DNA of 11,086 bases from JAICLV01 sp036380925 (GTDB lineage Bacteria; Actinomycetota; Actinomycetes; Acidothermales; Acidothermaceae): contig DASVDW010000082.1 of the NCBI GenBank assembly GCA_036380925.1, forward strand, positions 1 through 11,086, in the 5' to 3' direction. Shown here in pieces: positions 1-5,702 of the stretch (within the stretch, counting starts at the first letter, position 1; each line of letters starts with the position of its first letter). Position numbers and translations under genes: made by a program. Under the pieces are notes generated by a model. It was given only the letters and a program-made list of their open reading frames with translations. It was not told the DNA's origin and searched no databases.

Positions 1-581
1 CCACGTCGTCGCAATGCCGGGCGAGGACGTCGAGCTTGCGCCGCAGCGTCGCACCGCCGTCCGGGATGTCGAACAGGTTGCACGCGTCGGCGTACTGCGC
101 CACCAACCGCAGTGTCTTCGTCTCACCCGTTCCGCCGACCAGTATCGGCGGGTGCGGCCGGTGAACCGGCCGCGGAAACGCGACCGGATGCTCGAGCCGG
201 TAGTGCTTTCCGTCGAAGCGTGACTCCTCGCCGGCCCACATGGCGGCGACCCGCGCCGACGCCAAGCCAAGCGCGACCCTCGGTGAGAACGTCGAGCGTG
301 GTGATCGCCTTGACCAGCAGCGCCGGGGGACGGAACGTCACCGCGCTCACCATCGGGCCCAGCCGCACCCGCTCGGTGCGCGCCGCGACGAATCCGAGCG
401 CGGTGTAGGCCTCGAGCATGTCGCGATCAGCGGCCGGCGCCGTCGGGTCGGCTTGCAGCAGATGATCCGGCGCCCACACCGTGTCGACCCCGGCGTCGTC
501 GGCGGCTTCGGCAAGCCTCGCCAACCCTTTGGGTATCCCAGATCGCCACGAGAAGTCGGTCACGTTGATGCTGACGCGCAT
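1..581 (-). pseudogene. Frame-disrupted LLM-class (F420-dependent type) oxidoreductase, running off the left edge
   Basis: The N-terminal frame starts at ATG 581 (MRVSINVTDFSW) and reads a luciferase-like fold: AxxAGVDTVWAPDHLL, a loop with a tyrosine-containing LEAYTALGFVAARTERVRLG segment, then TTLDVLTEGRAWLGVGAG, ending near position 249. The following codons in that frame are arginine-rich and unlike the family. From about position 250 leftward the family match resumes one base out of frame: AAMWAGEESRFDGKHYRLEHP, then PPILVGGTGETKTLRLVAQYADACNLF, and continues to the window edge. In intact LLM-class enzymes the GVGAG and MW segments are separated by a stretch of about 35 residues (usually with ERF..LEE), which is absent here. 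So the sequence shows a frame change together with an apparent deletion of roughly 100 bp. Intact relatives use coenzyme F420 or flavin for hydride transfer; the substrate cannot be inferred. No clear Shine-Dalgarno precedes the start. It lies downstream of the DUF3995 gene on the same strand. Confidence is high for family and frame break; whether it is a true pseudogene or an assembly error is open. Confidence 0.8.
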
Positions 582-605
582 GCATCATGGTGCCGCGGCC
601 GGTGC

Positions 606-648
606 GCGCCAAAACCACCGCGGCCAGGATGCGCCAAAACCACCGCGG
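606..648. repeat. Two copies of an 18-bp direct repeat (25-bp period)
   Basis: GCGCCAAAACCACCGCGG occurs exactly at 606-623 and again at 631-648, 25 bp apart from start to start, separated by 7 bp. The pair fills most of the 68-bp gap between the DUF3995 stop codon and the start of the LLM oxidoreductase (both on the minus strand), so it sits about 25-67 nt upstream of that gene. It could be a paired operator, a remnant of a dispersed intergenic repeat or a tandem duplication. The window alone cannot separate these. Confidence 0.7.
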
Positions 649-649
649 A

Positions 650-1111
650 TTAGCGGTTACCGCCGCTGGACAGCCGTCTTCGGACGCTCATGCCAGCCAC
701 CGCGAGCGCGACACCCCACACCAAGAACCAGGGATCCCACAGCATGACGTGCCAGCGCAGCGCGCGCTCGTTGGCGGGCCGCTCGCCAGCTGAGCCGAAC
801 ACCCCGAGTAACGCAAGCCCGCCCACGACCGTGAGCACCGCGCCGTAGAGCGCCAGCAGCCAGCCGACGGCCGCCGCGAAGGTGGCCAACCGCCGCGACC
901 GAGAACGCACGACCCAAAGGGCGAGCACGCCGCCGATCACCTTCGCCATCACGGTGACCGCGCCGCCCGCCAGCGCCGCGATCGACCGGTCGCGCGCCAG
1001 GCGCTCGATCGACCCGCCCACCGTGTCGAGCAACGCGGTACCGCCGAACAACCAGTACGCGGACGTCGCCGCAGACGCGAACGCGAACGCGGCGGCGAGC
1101 TGGCCGCCCAC
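650..1111 (-). CDS. DUF3995 domain-containing small membrane protein
   Basis: The predicted protein is 153 residues with about four hydrophobic segments: an N-terminal helix (QLAAAFAFASAATSAYWLFG), one around AALAGGAVTVMAKVIGGVLALWVV, one around LATFAAAVGWLLALYGAVLTVVGGLALLG, and a C-terminal helix (FLVWGVALAVAGM). The segment RWHVMLWDPWFLVWG just before the last helix is typical of the DUF3995 family, whose function is unknown. I chose GTG 1111 because GGGA lies 8 nt upstream of it. A longer version from TTG 1168 would overlap the end of the MFS gene by 20 nt, but it lacks a ribosome binding site and adds a basic, non-hydrophobic extension. The gene follows the MFS exporter on the same strand with a 37-nt gap, so co-transcription is likely. 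Family assignment is fairly sure; role unknown. Confidence 0.75.
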   Translation of the reverse strand: MGGQLAAAFAFASAATSAYWLFGGTALLDTVGGSIERLARDRSIAALAGGAVTVMAKVIGGVLALWVVRSRSRRLATFAAAVGWLLALYGAVLTVVGGLALLGVFGSAGERPANERALRWHVMLWDPWFLVWGVALAVAGMSVRRRLSSGGNR

Positions 1112-1148
1112 GGATGCCGTCCCTGAGCGGCTACCCCCCGGCCGCAAG

Positions 1149-2702
1149 CTAAAGCGGGACCGGCGCAACGGCCGTTTCGTCGACCGGGCCCGGCGGCTTC
1201 GCCGCCACCTTGCGCCGCGGCAGCAGCAGCACCGGAACGAAGGTGAAGCAGACCAGAATCAGTCCGACGGTGAACGTCACCGCGTACGAGTGACCGGCGT
1301 CGATCAAGCCTTGCGCAAATCCCGACGGCTGACCCGTCTTGGCCTGCGCCGCGGACCCTGCGGTGTTGTACGCGATGGCGGGCCCGGCGACCGAGGACGA
1401 CTTGATCTCGTTGGTCAACACCACCGACATCACCGCGGCGCCGACCGAGCTGGCGATCTGCTGGGTGATGTTCATCAACGTCGAGCCCCGCGCGATCGTC
1501 GGGCCGGTCAACGTCTGCAGCGCGGCGGTGAAGAGCGGCATCATCGTCAGGCCCATGCCAAGACCGGCCACGAACAACGCCCCGAGCAACAACGCGTACG
1601 ACGTGTGCGGGTCGACCTGGGTGAACACCGCCATGCCGACCACGATCAGCGCCAAGCCGGGTGCGACGACGTTGCGGATCGCGGTGCGGTCGGCGAGCAC
1701 TCCAGCCAACGGCATCGTCAACATCGCGCCGAATCCCTGCGGCGCCATCAGCAGGCCGGCGTGCAGGGTGGTCTCGCCGCGCACCTGCAGGAAGTAGCTC
1801 GGATACAGCAGCGCCGCGCCGAAGAAAGCGACCGCGAAGATGAACATCGCGGTCGTCGAGAGCGTCAACTGCTTGTTCTTGAACAGCCGCAAGTCGATGA
1901 GCGGGTGTTCGGGCCGGAACGCGTGGAACACGAACAATACGACCAGCACGAGCCCGATGGCGCCCGGCAGCAGCACCCGCGTCGCCGCCACCGTGCCCTC
2001 GGCCGGGATGGACGAGACGCCGAACAAGAAAAGCGCCAAGCCGGGTGACAGCAACAGCATGCCGAGGAAGTCGAACGACTCCGACGGGCTCGGCGAGTCC
2101 TTCGGCAGCGCCAAAAACGCGTAGACCAACGCGCAAGCGCCGATCGGCACGTTGATGAGGAAAATCCAGTGCCAGCTCGCCGCCTCGATCAGCCAACCGC
2201 CGATGATCGGGCCGGCGATCGGCCCGAGCAGCATCGGCACGCCCAGCACCGCCATCACTCGGCCGACCCGGTCGGGTCCGGCGGCGCGGGTCATGATGGT
2301 CATGCCCACGGGCATCAACATGCCGCCGCCGAGGCCCTGCAGCGCCCGGAAGGTGATCAGCGAGCCGATATTCCAGGCCGTGCTGCACAGCGCCGAGCCG
2401 CACACGAACAACACCAGCGCCGTCATGTACAGCCGCTTCGTGCCGAACCGGTCGGCCGCCCAGCCCGACAGCGGGATGACGGTCGCGAGCGCGAGCGTGT
2501 AACCGGTCATGGTCCACGCGACGTTCGCGTAGCTGGTCTGGAAGACGGTCTGGAACGTCGGGAGGGCGACGCTGACCACCGTGATGTCGAGGATCGACAT
2601 GATCGCGCCGAGGACGACGACCCCGGCGACCTTCAACACGGCGGTGTCGAGCTTCGCGTCCCCGCCCCGGGTCGACGTTGCGACCGCGCCTGGCTCACTC
2701 AC
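1149..2702 (-). CDS. DHA2-family (EmrB/QacA-type) MFS drug exporter, 14 transmembrane helices
   Basis: This 517-residue integral membrane protein has the length and layout of 14-helix drug:H+ antiporters. Visible family motifs are DITVVSVALP (residues 39-48, motif D1) in helix 1, SGWAADRFGTKR (79-90, motif A) between helices 2 and 3, RALQGLGGGMLMP (119-131, motif B) in helix 4, and the antiporter motif GVPMLLGPIAGPIIGGW (154-170, motif C) in helix 5. Such proteins expel hydrophobic drugs, antibiotics or other small molecules using the proton gradient; the substrate cannot be told from sequence. The C-terminus (KVAAKPPGPVDE...) is soluble. The start is GTG 2702. No Shine-Dalgarno is seen, but TAAAAT on the coding strand ends 7 nt before the GTG, so a leaderless mRNA is likely. 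No adjacent TetR or MarR regulator is present, which is unusual for an exporter of this type. It is followed by the DUF3995 gene. Confidence 0.93.
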   Translation of the reverse strand: MSEPGAVATSTRGGDAKLDTAVLKVAGVVVLGAIMSILDITVVSVALPTFQTVFQTSYANVAWTMTGYTLALATVIPLSGWAADRFGTKRLYMTALVLFVCGSALCSTAWNIGSLITFRALQGLGGGMLMPVGMTIMTRAAGPDRVGRVMAVLGVPMLLGPIAGPIIGGWLIEAASWHWIFLINVPIGACALVYAFLALPKDSPSPSESFDFLGMLLLSPGLALFLFGVSSIPAEGTVAATRVLLPGAIGLVLVVLFVFHAFRPEHPLIDLRLFKNKQLTLSTTAMFIFAVAFFGAALLYPSYFLQVRGETTLHAGLLMAPQGFGAMLTMPLAGVLADRTAIRNVVAPGLALIVVGMAVFTQVDPHTSYALLLGALFVAGLGMGLTMMPLFTAALQTLTGPTIARGSTLMNITQQIASSVGAAVMSVVLTNEIKSSSVAGPAIAYNTAGSAAQAKTGQPSGFAQGLIDAGHSYAVTFTVGLILVCFTFVPVLLLPRRKVAAKPPGPVDETAVAPVPL

Positions 2703-2709
2703 CCGCGCG

Positions 2710-2715
2710 ATTTTA
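2710..2715 (-). promoter_or_regulatory. Predicted -10 element for leaderless transcription of the MFS gene
   Basis: On the coding (minus) strand TAAAAT ends 7 nt before the GTG start at 2702, placing transcription initiation at or next to the start codon. There is no Shine-Dalgarno in between and no good -35 hexamer at 16-18 bp. Position and sequence fit the TANNNT rule of leaderless actinobacterial genes; this is inference from pattern only. Confidence 0.5.
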
Positions 2716-2812
2716 CGGAAGGTCTGTGCCAGCCGCCGACAATAAGCCGAACCGCCGCCGACGCGATCGGCGACCTCGATCGAGAGGCTCGGACGGCGGA
2801 CGAGCAGAGGGG

Positions 2813-2902
2813 CGGAGGCTCCGGGATTTGAACCCGGGAGGGGCTTGAGACCCCAACCGCATTAGCAGTGCGGCGCCATAGACCGGACTAGGCGAAGCCT
2901 CC
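2813..2902 (-). tRNA. tRNA-Ser, anticodon GCU (decodes AGC/AGU)
   Basis: The minus strand folds as a class II tRNA of 90 nt. The acceptor stem GGAGGCT pairs with AGCCTCC. A D-arm follows with GCC/GGC ends. The anticodon arm is CCGCA-CTGCTAA-TGCGG with anticodon GCT. A long variable arm contains GGGG...CCCC, and the T-arm is CCGGG-TTCAAAT-CCCGG. The discriminator base is G (complement of position 2813), as expected for serine tRNAs. The 3' CCA is not encoded, as is common in actinobacteria. It is flanked by the MFS gene (110 nt away, same strand) and the divergently oriented GNAT gene. No integrase or duplicated 3' end was seen, so there is no sign that it is used as an integration site here. 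Confidence 0.97.
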
Positions 2903-2916
2903 AGTAGTACTGGAGC

Positions 2917-2944
2917 AGGGTACCGGGTGAGCGCGCGCTGTCGG
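2917..2944 (-). promoter_or_regulatory. Predicted sigma-70-type promoter of tRNA-Ser
   Basis: On the minus strand CCGACA (2939-2944; four of six matches to TTGACA) and TACCCT (2917-2922; TANNNT) are separated by 16 bp. This would start transcription about 8-10 nt before the mature tRNA 5' end at 2902. The short leader contains CCAGTA and its inverted copy around one central base (2901-2913), overlapping the first two tRNA bases. Confidence 0.5.
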
Positions 2945-2954
2945 CGTCACGGTC

Positions 2955-2960
2955 CAAACT
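2955..2960 (+). promoter_or_regulatory. Possible -10 element upstream of the GNAT gene
   Basis: CAAACT ends 7 nt before ATG 2968. It matches TANNNT except for the first base. There is no Shine-Dalgarno in the 7-nt gap and no good -35. The site lies back-to-back with the tRNA-Ser promoter, so both are served from a 65-bp divergent region. Weak on its own; included because the two following genes show the same arrangement. Confidence 0.3.
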
Positions 2961-2967
2961 CGTTCGC

Positions 2968-3585
2968 ATGACCCGACCCGACCAGATCACCGTGCTGCCC
3001 GCGACGCCGGAGCGCTGGCCGCAGCTCGAGGCGTTCTTCGGACCGAACGGCGCCTACAGCAATTGCTGGTGCGCTTTCTTCCGGGTGACCGCCAAGCAGT
3101 TCGACGCCGGTTGTCACGCGGGAGGTGAGGAAAACCACGCGCTGCTGCGCCGGCTCACGCTGGAGGGCGCCGTCCCGGGCCTGCTCGCCTACGAAGCCGA
3201 CCAGCCGGTCGGCTGGGTCTCCGTCGCGCCGCGCGAGCAATACGTCCGAGTGCGGAATTCGCGGCTGCTCCGCTCGCCCGACCCCGATCCGGACGACGGA
3301 GTGTGGTCGGTCGTTTGTTTCTGGACGCCGAAGGAGCGCCGCCGCCAAGGCATCGGCGACCGGCTGCTGCGCGGCGCGCTCGACCACGCCTACGCGAACG
3401 GCGCCACCGCGGTCGAGGGTTACCCGGTCGACGTGTCCCGCAAGTGGACCGGCGCGAGCAGCATCTATCACGGCACGGTCGGCCAATTCGAGCGCGCCGG
3501 ATTCACTTTGATCAGGCGGCCGAGCGACACCCGCGCGGTGATGCGGCACGAAAAGCCGAGGAAGACCGCCCGCGCGAAGACCTAG
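2968..3585 (+). CDS. GNAT-family N-acetyltransferase
   Basis: This is a 205-residue acetyl-CoA-dependent acyltransferase. The acetyl-CoA pyrophosphate-binding motif A is WTPKERRRQGIGDRLL (residues 119-134, RRxxGxG type), preceded by strand-like VWSVVCF (112-118). A C-terminal motif VGQFERAGF (171-179) is typical of GNAT ends. The N-terminal part carries GAYSNCWCAFFRV with a Cys-Trp-Cys at 33-35, seen in a subgroup of GNAT proteins annotated only generically; the cysteines may be structural. The last 20 residues are basic (HEKPRKTARAKT) and probably disordered. The substrate is unknown: small molecule, antibiotic or protein N-terminus are all possible. The gene is divergent from tRNA-Ser. Its stop codon at 3583-3585 lies 10 nt before the next start, and its TAG may form part of the next gene's -10 element. 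Confidence 0.88.
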   Translation: MTRPDQITVLPATPERWPQLEAFFGPNGAYSNCWCAFFRVTAKQFDAGCHAGGEENHALLRRLTLEGAVPGLLAYEADQPVGWVSVAPREQYVRVRNSRLLRSPDPDPDDGVWSVVCFWTPKERRRQGIGDRLLRGALDHAYANGATAVEGYPVDVSRKWTGASSIYHGTVGQFERAGFTLIRRPSDTRAVMRHEKPRKTARAKT

Positions 3586-3588
3586 AGT
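3583..3588 (+). promoter_or_regulatory. Possible -10 element overlapping the GNAT stop codon
   Basis: TAGAGT starts with the TAG stop codon of the GNAT gene and ends 7 nt before the GTG start of the LysE-family gene. No Shine-Dalgarno is seen before that start. This fits a leaderless promoter nested in the end of the preceding gene. No -35 hexamer is recognisable, and the hexamer is short enough that chance cannot be excluded. Confidence 0.35.
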
Positions 3589-3595
3589 CGAGACC

Positions 3596-4252
3596 GTGCT
3601 CGCCGCCGCCCTAGCTTTCAGCGTCGCGGCCGCGCTGCTCACGATCACGCCAGGCCTCGACACGATGTTCGTCGTCCGGACGTCGATCGCCAGCGGCCCG
3701 CGCACCGGCATGGTCGGCGGGCTCGGCGTCTGCCTCGGCACCCTGGTCTGGGCGACCGCGAGCGCCGTCGGGGTCACCGCGATCCTGCTCGCGTCGCAGG
3801 CCGCCTACGACATCTTGCGCGCCGCCGGCGCGGCGTACCTGACCTTCGTCGGCGCCCGCATGCTGTGGCACTCCCGCAAAAGCGCCCGACAACGGCAGCT
3901 CCCGGACGGCGTCGGCTGGGCGCCGGGGCGCCCGTCGTCCGGCTTTGCGGCCTTTCGCACCGGCCTGCTGACCAACCTGCTCAACCCCAAGGTCGGCGTC
4001 TTCTACATCACGCTGCTTCCGCAGTTCGTGCCGAAGCACGCTCCGGTGCTCGCCTTTTCGCTGCTGCTGGCGTCGATTCACGCGATCGAGGGCGTCGCGT
4101 GGTTCGCGATGCTGACCGCCGCGACCGCTCGGGTCCGCCGGTTGCTGAGCCGATCGACGGTGCGGCGCTGGCTCGACCGCGTCACCGCGGGCGTCTTCAT
4201 CGGCTTCGGCGTTCGGCTCGCGGTCGAGGGCGGCCGCCTCGCCTCGCGTTAG
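3596..4252 (+). CDS. LysE/RhtB-family amino-acid exporter
   Basis: This is a 218-residue membrane protein of normal family length with about six hydrophobic segments. The hallmark N-terminal stretch TPGLDTMFVVRTSIASGPRTG (from about residue 18) followed by GGLGVCLGTLVWATASAVGV corresponds to the family signature (TPGPD...G...G...AG...G..LG). The central NLLNPKVGVFYITLLPQFV (about 126-144) is the second conserved block. Proteins of this family export amino acids or related metabolites (lysine, arginine, homoserine, threonine, others); the substrate here cannot be assigned. The GTG 3596 start is favoured because the first hydrophobic helix begins at once. No ribosome binding site is visible, but a -10-like TAGAGT sits 7 nt upstream. 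The stop codon lies 9 nt before the aminotransferase gene. Confidence 0.92.
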   Translation: MLAAALAFSVAAALLTITPGLDTMFVVRTSIASGPRTGMVGGLGVCLGTLVWATASAVGVTAILLASQAAYDILRAAGAAYLTFVGARMLWHSRKSARQRQLPDGVGWAPGRPSSGFAAFRTGLLTNLLNPKVGVFYITLLPQFVPKHAPVLAFSLLLASIHAIEGVAWFAMLTAATARVRRLLSRSTVRRWLDRVTAGVFIGFGVRLAVEGGRLASR

Positions 4253-4255
4253 TGT
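4250..4255 (+). promoter_or_regulatory. Possible -10 element overlapping the LysE-family stop codon
   Basis: TAGTGT begins with the TAG stop of the LysE-family gene and ends 6 nt before ATG 4262 of the aminotransferase. No Shine-Dalgarno or -35 hexamer is visible. This is the same arrangement as at 3583-3588. Confidence 0.35.
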
Positions 4256-4261
4256 TCGACC

Positions 4262-5389
4262 ATGACGGTGTCGACTGGCCCGAATCCGCGCGCCGACCTG
4301 CGCGGGGTGCCGACCTACAAGCCCGGACGACGCGCCGCGACCGGGCGGCGCAGCTTCAAGCTTTCGTCGAACGAGTCGCCGTACCCGCCGCTGCCGAGCG
4401 TCCTCGACGCGATCGCCGAGGCGGCGCACCAGACGAACCGCTACCCCGACCTCGCCGCGACGCCGGTGGTGGAAGCCCTCGCCGCGTCGTTGCAGGTGCC
4501 GGCCGAGCACATCGTCGTCGGCTGCGGGTCGGTCGGCGTCGCCACCCAGATCATCGAGGCGTTCGCCGGCCCCGGCGACGAGGTGCTCTACGCCTGGCGG
4601 TCGTTCGAGGCCTACCCGATCATCGTGCAAGTCTCTGGCGCGGCCAGCGTGCGGGTGCCGCTGACGCCGTCCGCCGCCCACGACCTCGCCGCGATGGCCG
4701 ACGCGATCACCTCGCGCACCCGCGTAATCTTCGTCTGCAACCCCAACAACCCGACCGGCACCGCGGTGCGCCACACCGAGCTGGTCGCGTTCCTCGACCG
4801 GGTGCCGACGGACTGCCTGGTGGTGCTCGACGAGGCGTACCGGGAGTTCATCCGCGACCCCGAGGTGCCCGACGGCGTCGGGTTGTACCGCGACCGCCCG
4901 AACGTCGCGGTGTTGCGCACTTTCTCCAAGGCCTACGGTCTGGCCGGTCTTCGGGTTGGCTACGCGGTGGCGCACGAGGAGGTCGCCGACGCGTTTCGGA
5001 TCACCAACGTGCCGTTCTCGGTCAGCGCGATCGCGCAGGCCGCCGCGGTGGCTTCGCTGCGACCGGAAGCTGAGAAGGAGTTGCTCGAGCGGGTGGCCGC
5101 CACCGTCGCCGAGCGAAGCCGCGTCGTCGAGGCGCTCCGCGCCGCCGGCTGGGCGGTGCCCGAGACCCAGGCCAACTTCGTCTGGCTGCCCACCGGCGCG
5201 CGCACCGAGGAGTTCGCCGCGAGCTGCGAGGCGGCCGGGGTTGTCGTCCGGCCGTTCGCCGGGGAAGGCACCCGGGTCACCATCGGCGAGCCGGAGGCGA
5301 ACGACCTGTTCTTAGACGTCGCGGTTTCCTGGATGTCTTCCCCGGCCTCCTCGGCCTCCTCGACGTCGGGAAACGGGCGGGCAGGCTAG
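4262..5389 (+). CDS. pat: Aromatic (phenylalanine) aminotransferase, HisC/Pat type, PLP-dependent
   Basis: This is a 375-residue fold-type I aminotransferase. Visible PLP-site elements are KLSSNESPYPP (residues 33-43), NRYPD (59-63), VGCGSV near 86-91 where the cofactor phosphate binds, CNPNNPTG (159-166), VVLDEAYREF (187-196; Asp190 contacts the pyridine nitrogen), and TFSKAYGLAGLRVGY (220-234) with Lys223 as the Schiff-base lysine. QANFVWLP and GTRVTIG near the C-terminus carry the substrate-carboxylate arginine. YAWRSFEAYP and the overall pattern recall mycobacterial HisC2/Pat, which transaminates phenylalanine and other aromatic amino acids, more than the HisC of his operons. No other his gene is nearby, which favours Pat, but histidinol-phosphate aminotransferase activity cannot be excluded. 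The last 20 or so residues (from SWMSS, Ser/Ala-rich) extend past the usual family end. It follows the LysE-family gene by 9 nt. Confidence 0.88.
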   Translation: MTVSTGPNPRADLRGVPTYKPGRRAATGRRSFKLSSNESPYPPLPSVLDAIAEAAHQTNRYPDLAATPVVEALAASLQVPAEHIVVGCGSVGVATQIIEAFAGPGDEVLYAWRSFEAYPIIVQVSGAASVRVPLTPSAAHDLAAMADAITSRTRVIFVCNPNNPTGTAVRHTELVAFLDRVPTDCLVVLDEAYREFIRDPEVPDGVGLYRDRPNVAVLRTFSKAYGLAGLRVGYAVAHEEVADAFRITNVPFSVSAIAQAAAVASLRPEAEKELLERVAATVAERSRVVEALRAAGWAVPETQANFVWLPTGARTEEFAASCEAAGVVVRPFAGEGTRVTIGEPEANDLFLDVAVSWMSSPASSASSTSGNGRAG

Positions 5390-5620
5390 CCAAAGATCCC
5401 CCGCGTCGGTCATGTCGATTCGCGATCGGATTCCCTAGGCTGCACGCGGGAACCCGTGGACCTCCCCACGCGCAGGGGCACATCCCGGCGCGGCTCCGCG
5501 GCGCCCCGACCGACGCGCGAGAGCCGTGAGCCACGACGGCAAGCCCCACTCATGTTTTGGTCGATTTGTGCCGAAGTGAAGTCGTGTCGTTAGGCCATTC
5601 AGCCGCATCTTCGACGCTGA
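5390..5620. other. Intergenic region upstream of the His-rich protein gene; no gene seen
   Basis: The gap between pat and the His-rich protein gene is 313 bp (5390-5702). Positions 5390-5550 are very G+C-rich with several short self-complementary stretches (for example CCCC...GGGG and CGCGG...CCGCG between about 5468 and 5505), but I could not fit them to a known riboswitch or a clear terminator with a U-tract. Positions 5552-5590 are noticeably more A+T-rich. No convincing reading frame occurs on either strand. The end of the gap contains the promoter and palindrome annotated separately. Confidence 0.5.
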
Positions 5621-5648
5621 GTGACTGAGCGCGCACGTTCCGTATAGG
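5621..5648 (+). promoter_or_regulatory. Predicted sigma-70-type promoter of the His-rich protein gene
   Basis: GTGACT (5621-5626; four of six to TTGACA) and TATAGG (5643-5648) are spaced 16 bp apart. This predicts transcription start near 5655, inside the 22-bp palindrome, and a leader of about 48 nt before ATG 5703. Confidence 0.5.
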
Positions 5649-5668
5649 GTAGTCCGCGCGGACTACCC
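5647..5668. promoter_or_regulatory. 22-bp perfect palindrome over the predicted transcription start
   Basis: The half-site GGGTAGTCCGC is followed immediately by its exact reverse complement. The palindrome overlaps the end of the -10 element and the predicted +1. As DNA it would suit a dimeric repressor of the TetR, ArsR or GntR kind. As RNA it would form a 9-bp stem with a GCGC loop at the very 5' end of the message, which could protect the transcript. No regulator gene is adjacent. The symmetry is seen directly; the role is inferred. Confidence 0.6.
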
Positions 5669-5687
5669 GCTCGCCCGAACAGCCCAC

Positions 5688-5694
5688 GGGGAGG
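5688..5694 (+). promoter_or_regulatory. Ribosome binding site deciding the start of the His-rich protein
   Basis: GGGGAGG lies 8 nt before ATG 5703. The upstream in-frame GTG at 5694 overlaps the last base of this site and so cannot use it. Confidence 0.75.
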
Positions 5695-5702
5695 TGGCAG
5701 GC

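Noticed and set aside
882..2048. 388-codon plus-strand open frame opposite the MFS and DUF3995 genes
   Set aside because: Arg/His/Gln-rich shadow frame without domain similarity, opposite well-supported genes.
949..2517. Long open reading frame in another minus-strand frame across the MFS gene
   Set aside because: It lies in a shifted frame within the well-conserved MFS coding region. Its translation is Arg/Gly/His-rich without any domain, as expected of shadow frames in G+C-rich DNA.
2813..2902. tRNA-Ser as an integration site for a mobile element
   Set aside because: No integrase, no direct repeat of the tRNA 3' end and no mobile-element genes occur in the window.
3611..4975. 454-codon open frame antisense to the LysE and pat genes
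   Set aside because: The translation is a low-complexity Arg/Asp/Gly/His mixture with no motif, while the plus strand codes for two clearly recognisable proteins.
5434..5555. Riboswitch of the ydaO/c-di-AMP type upstream of the membrane-anchored protein
   Set aside because: A GGGAACCC stretch is present at 5448-5455, but the other conserved blocks of that class could not be found in the right order on either strand.
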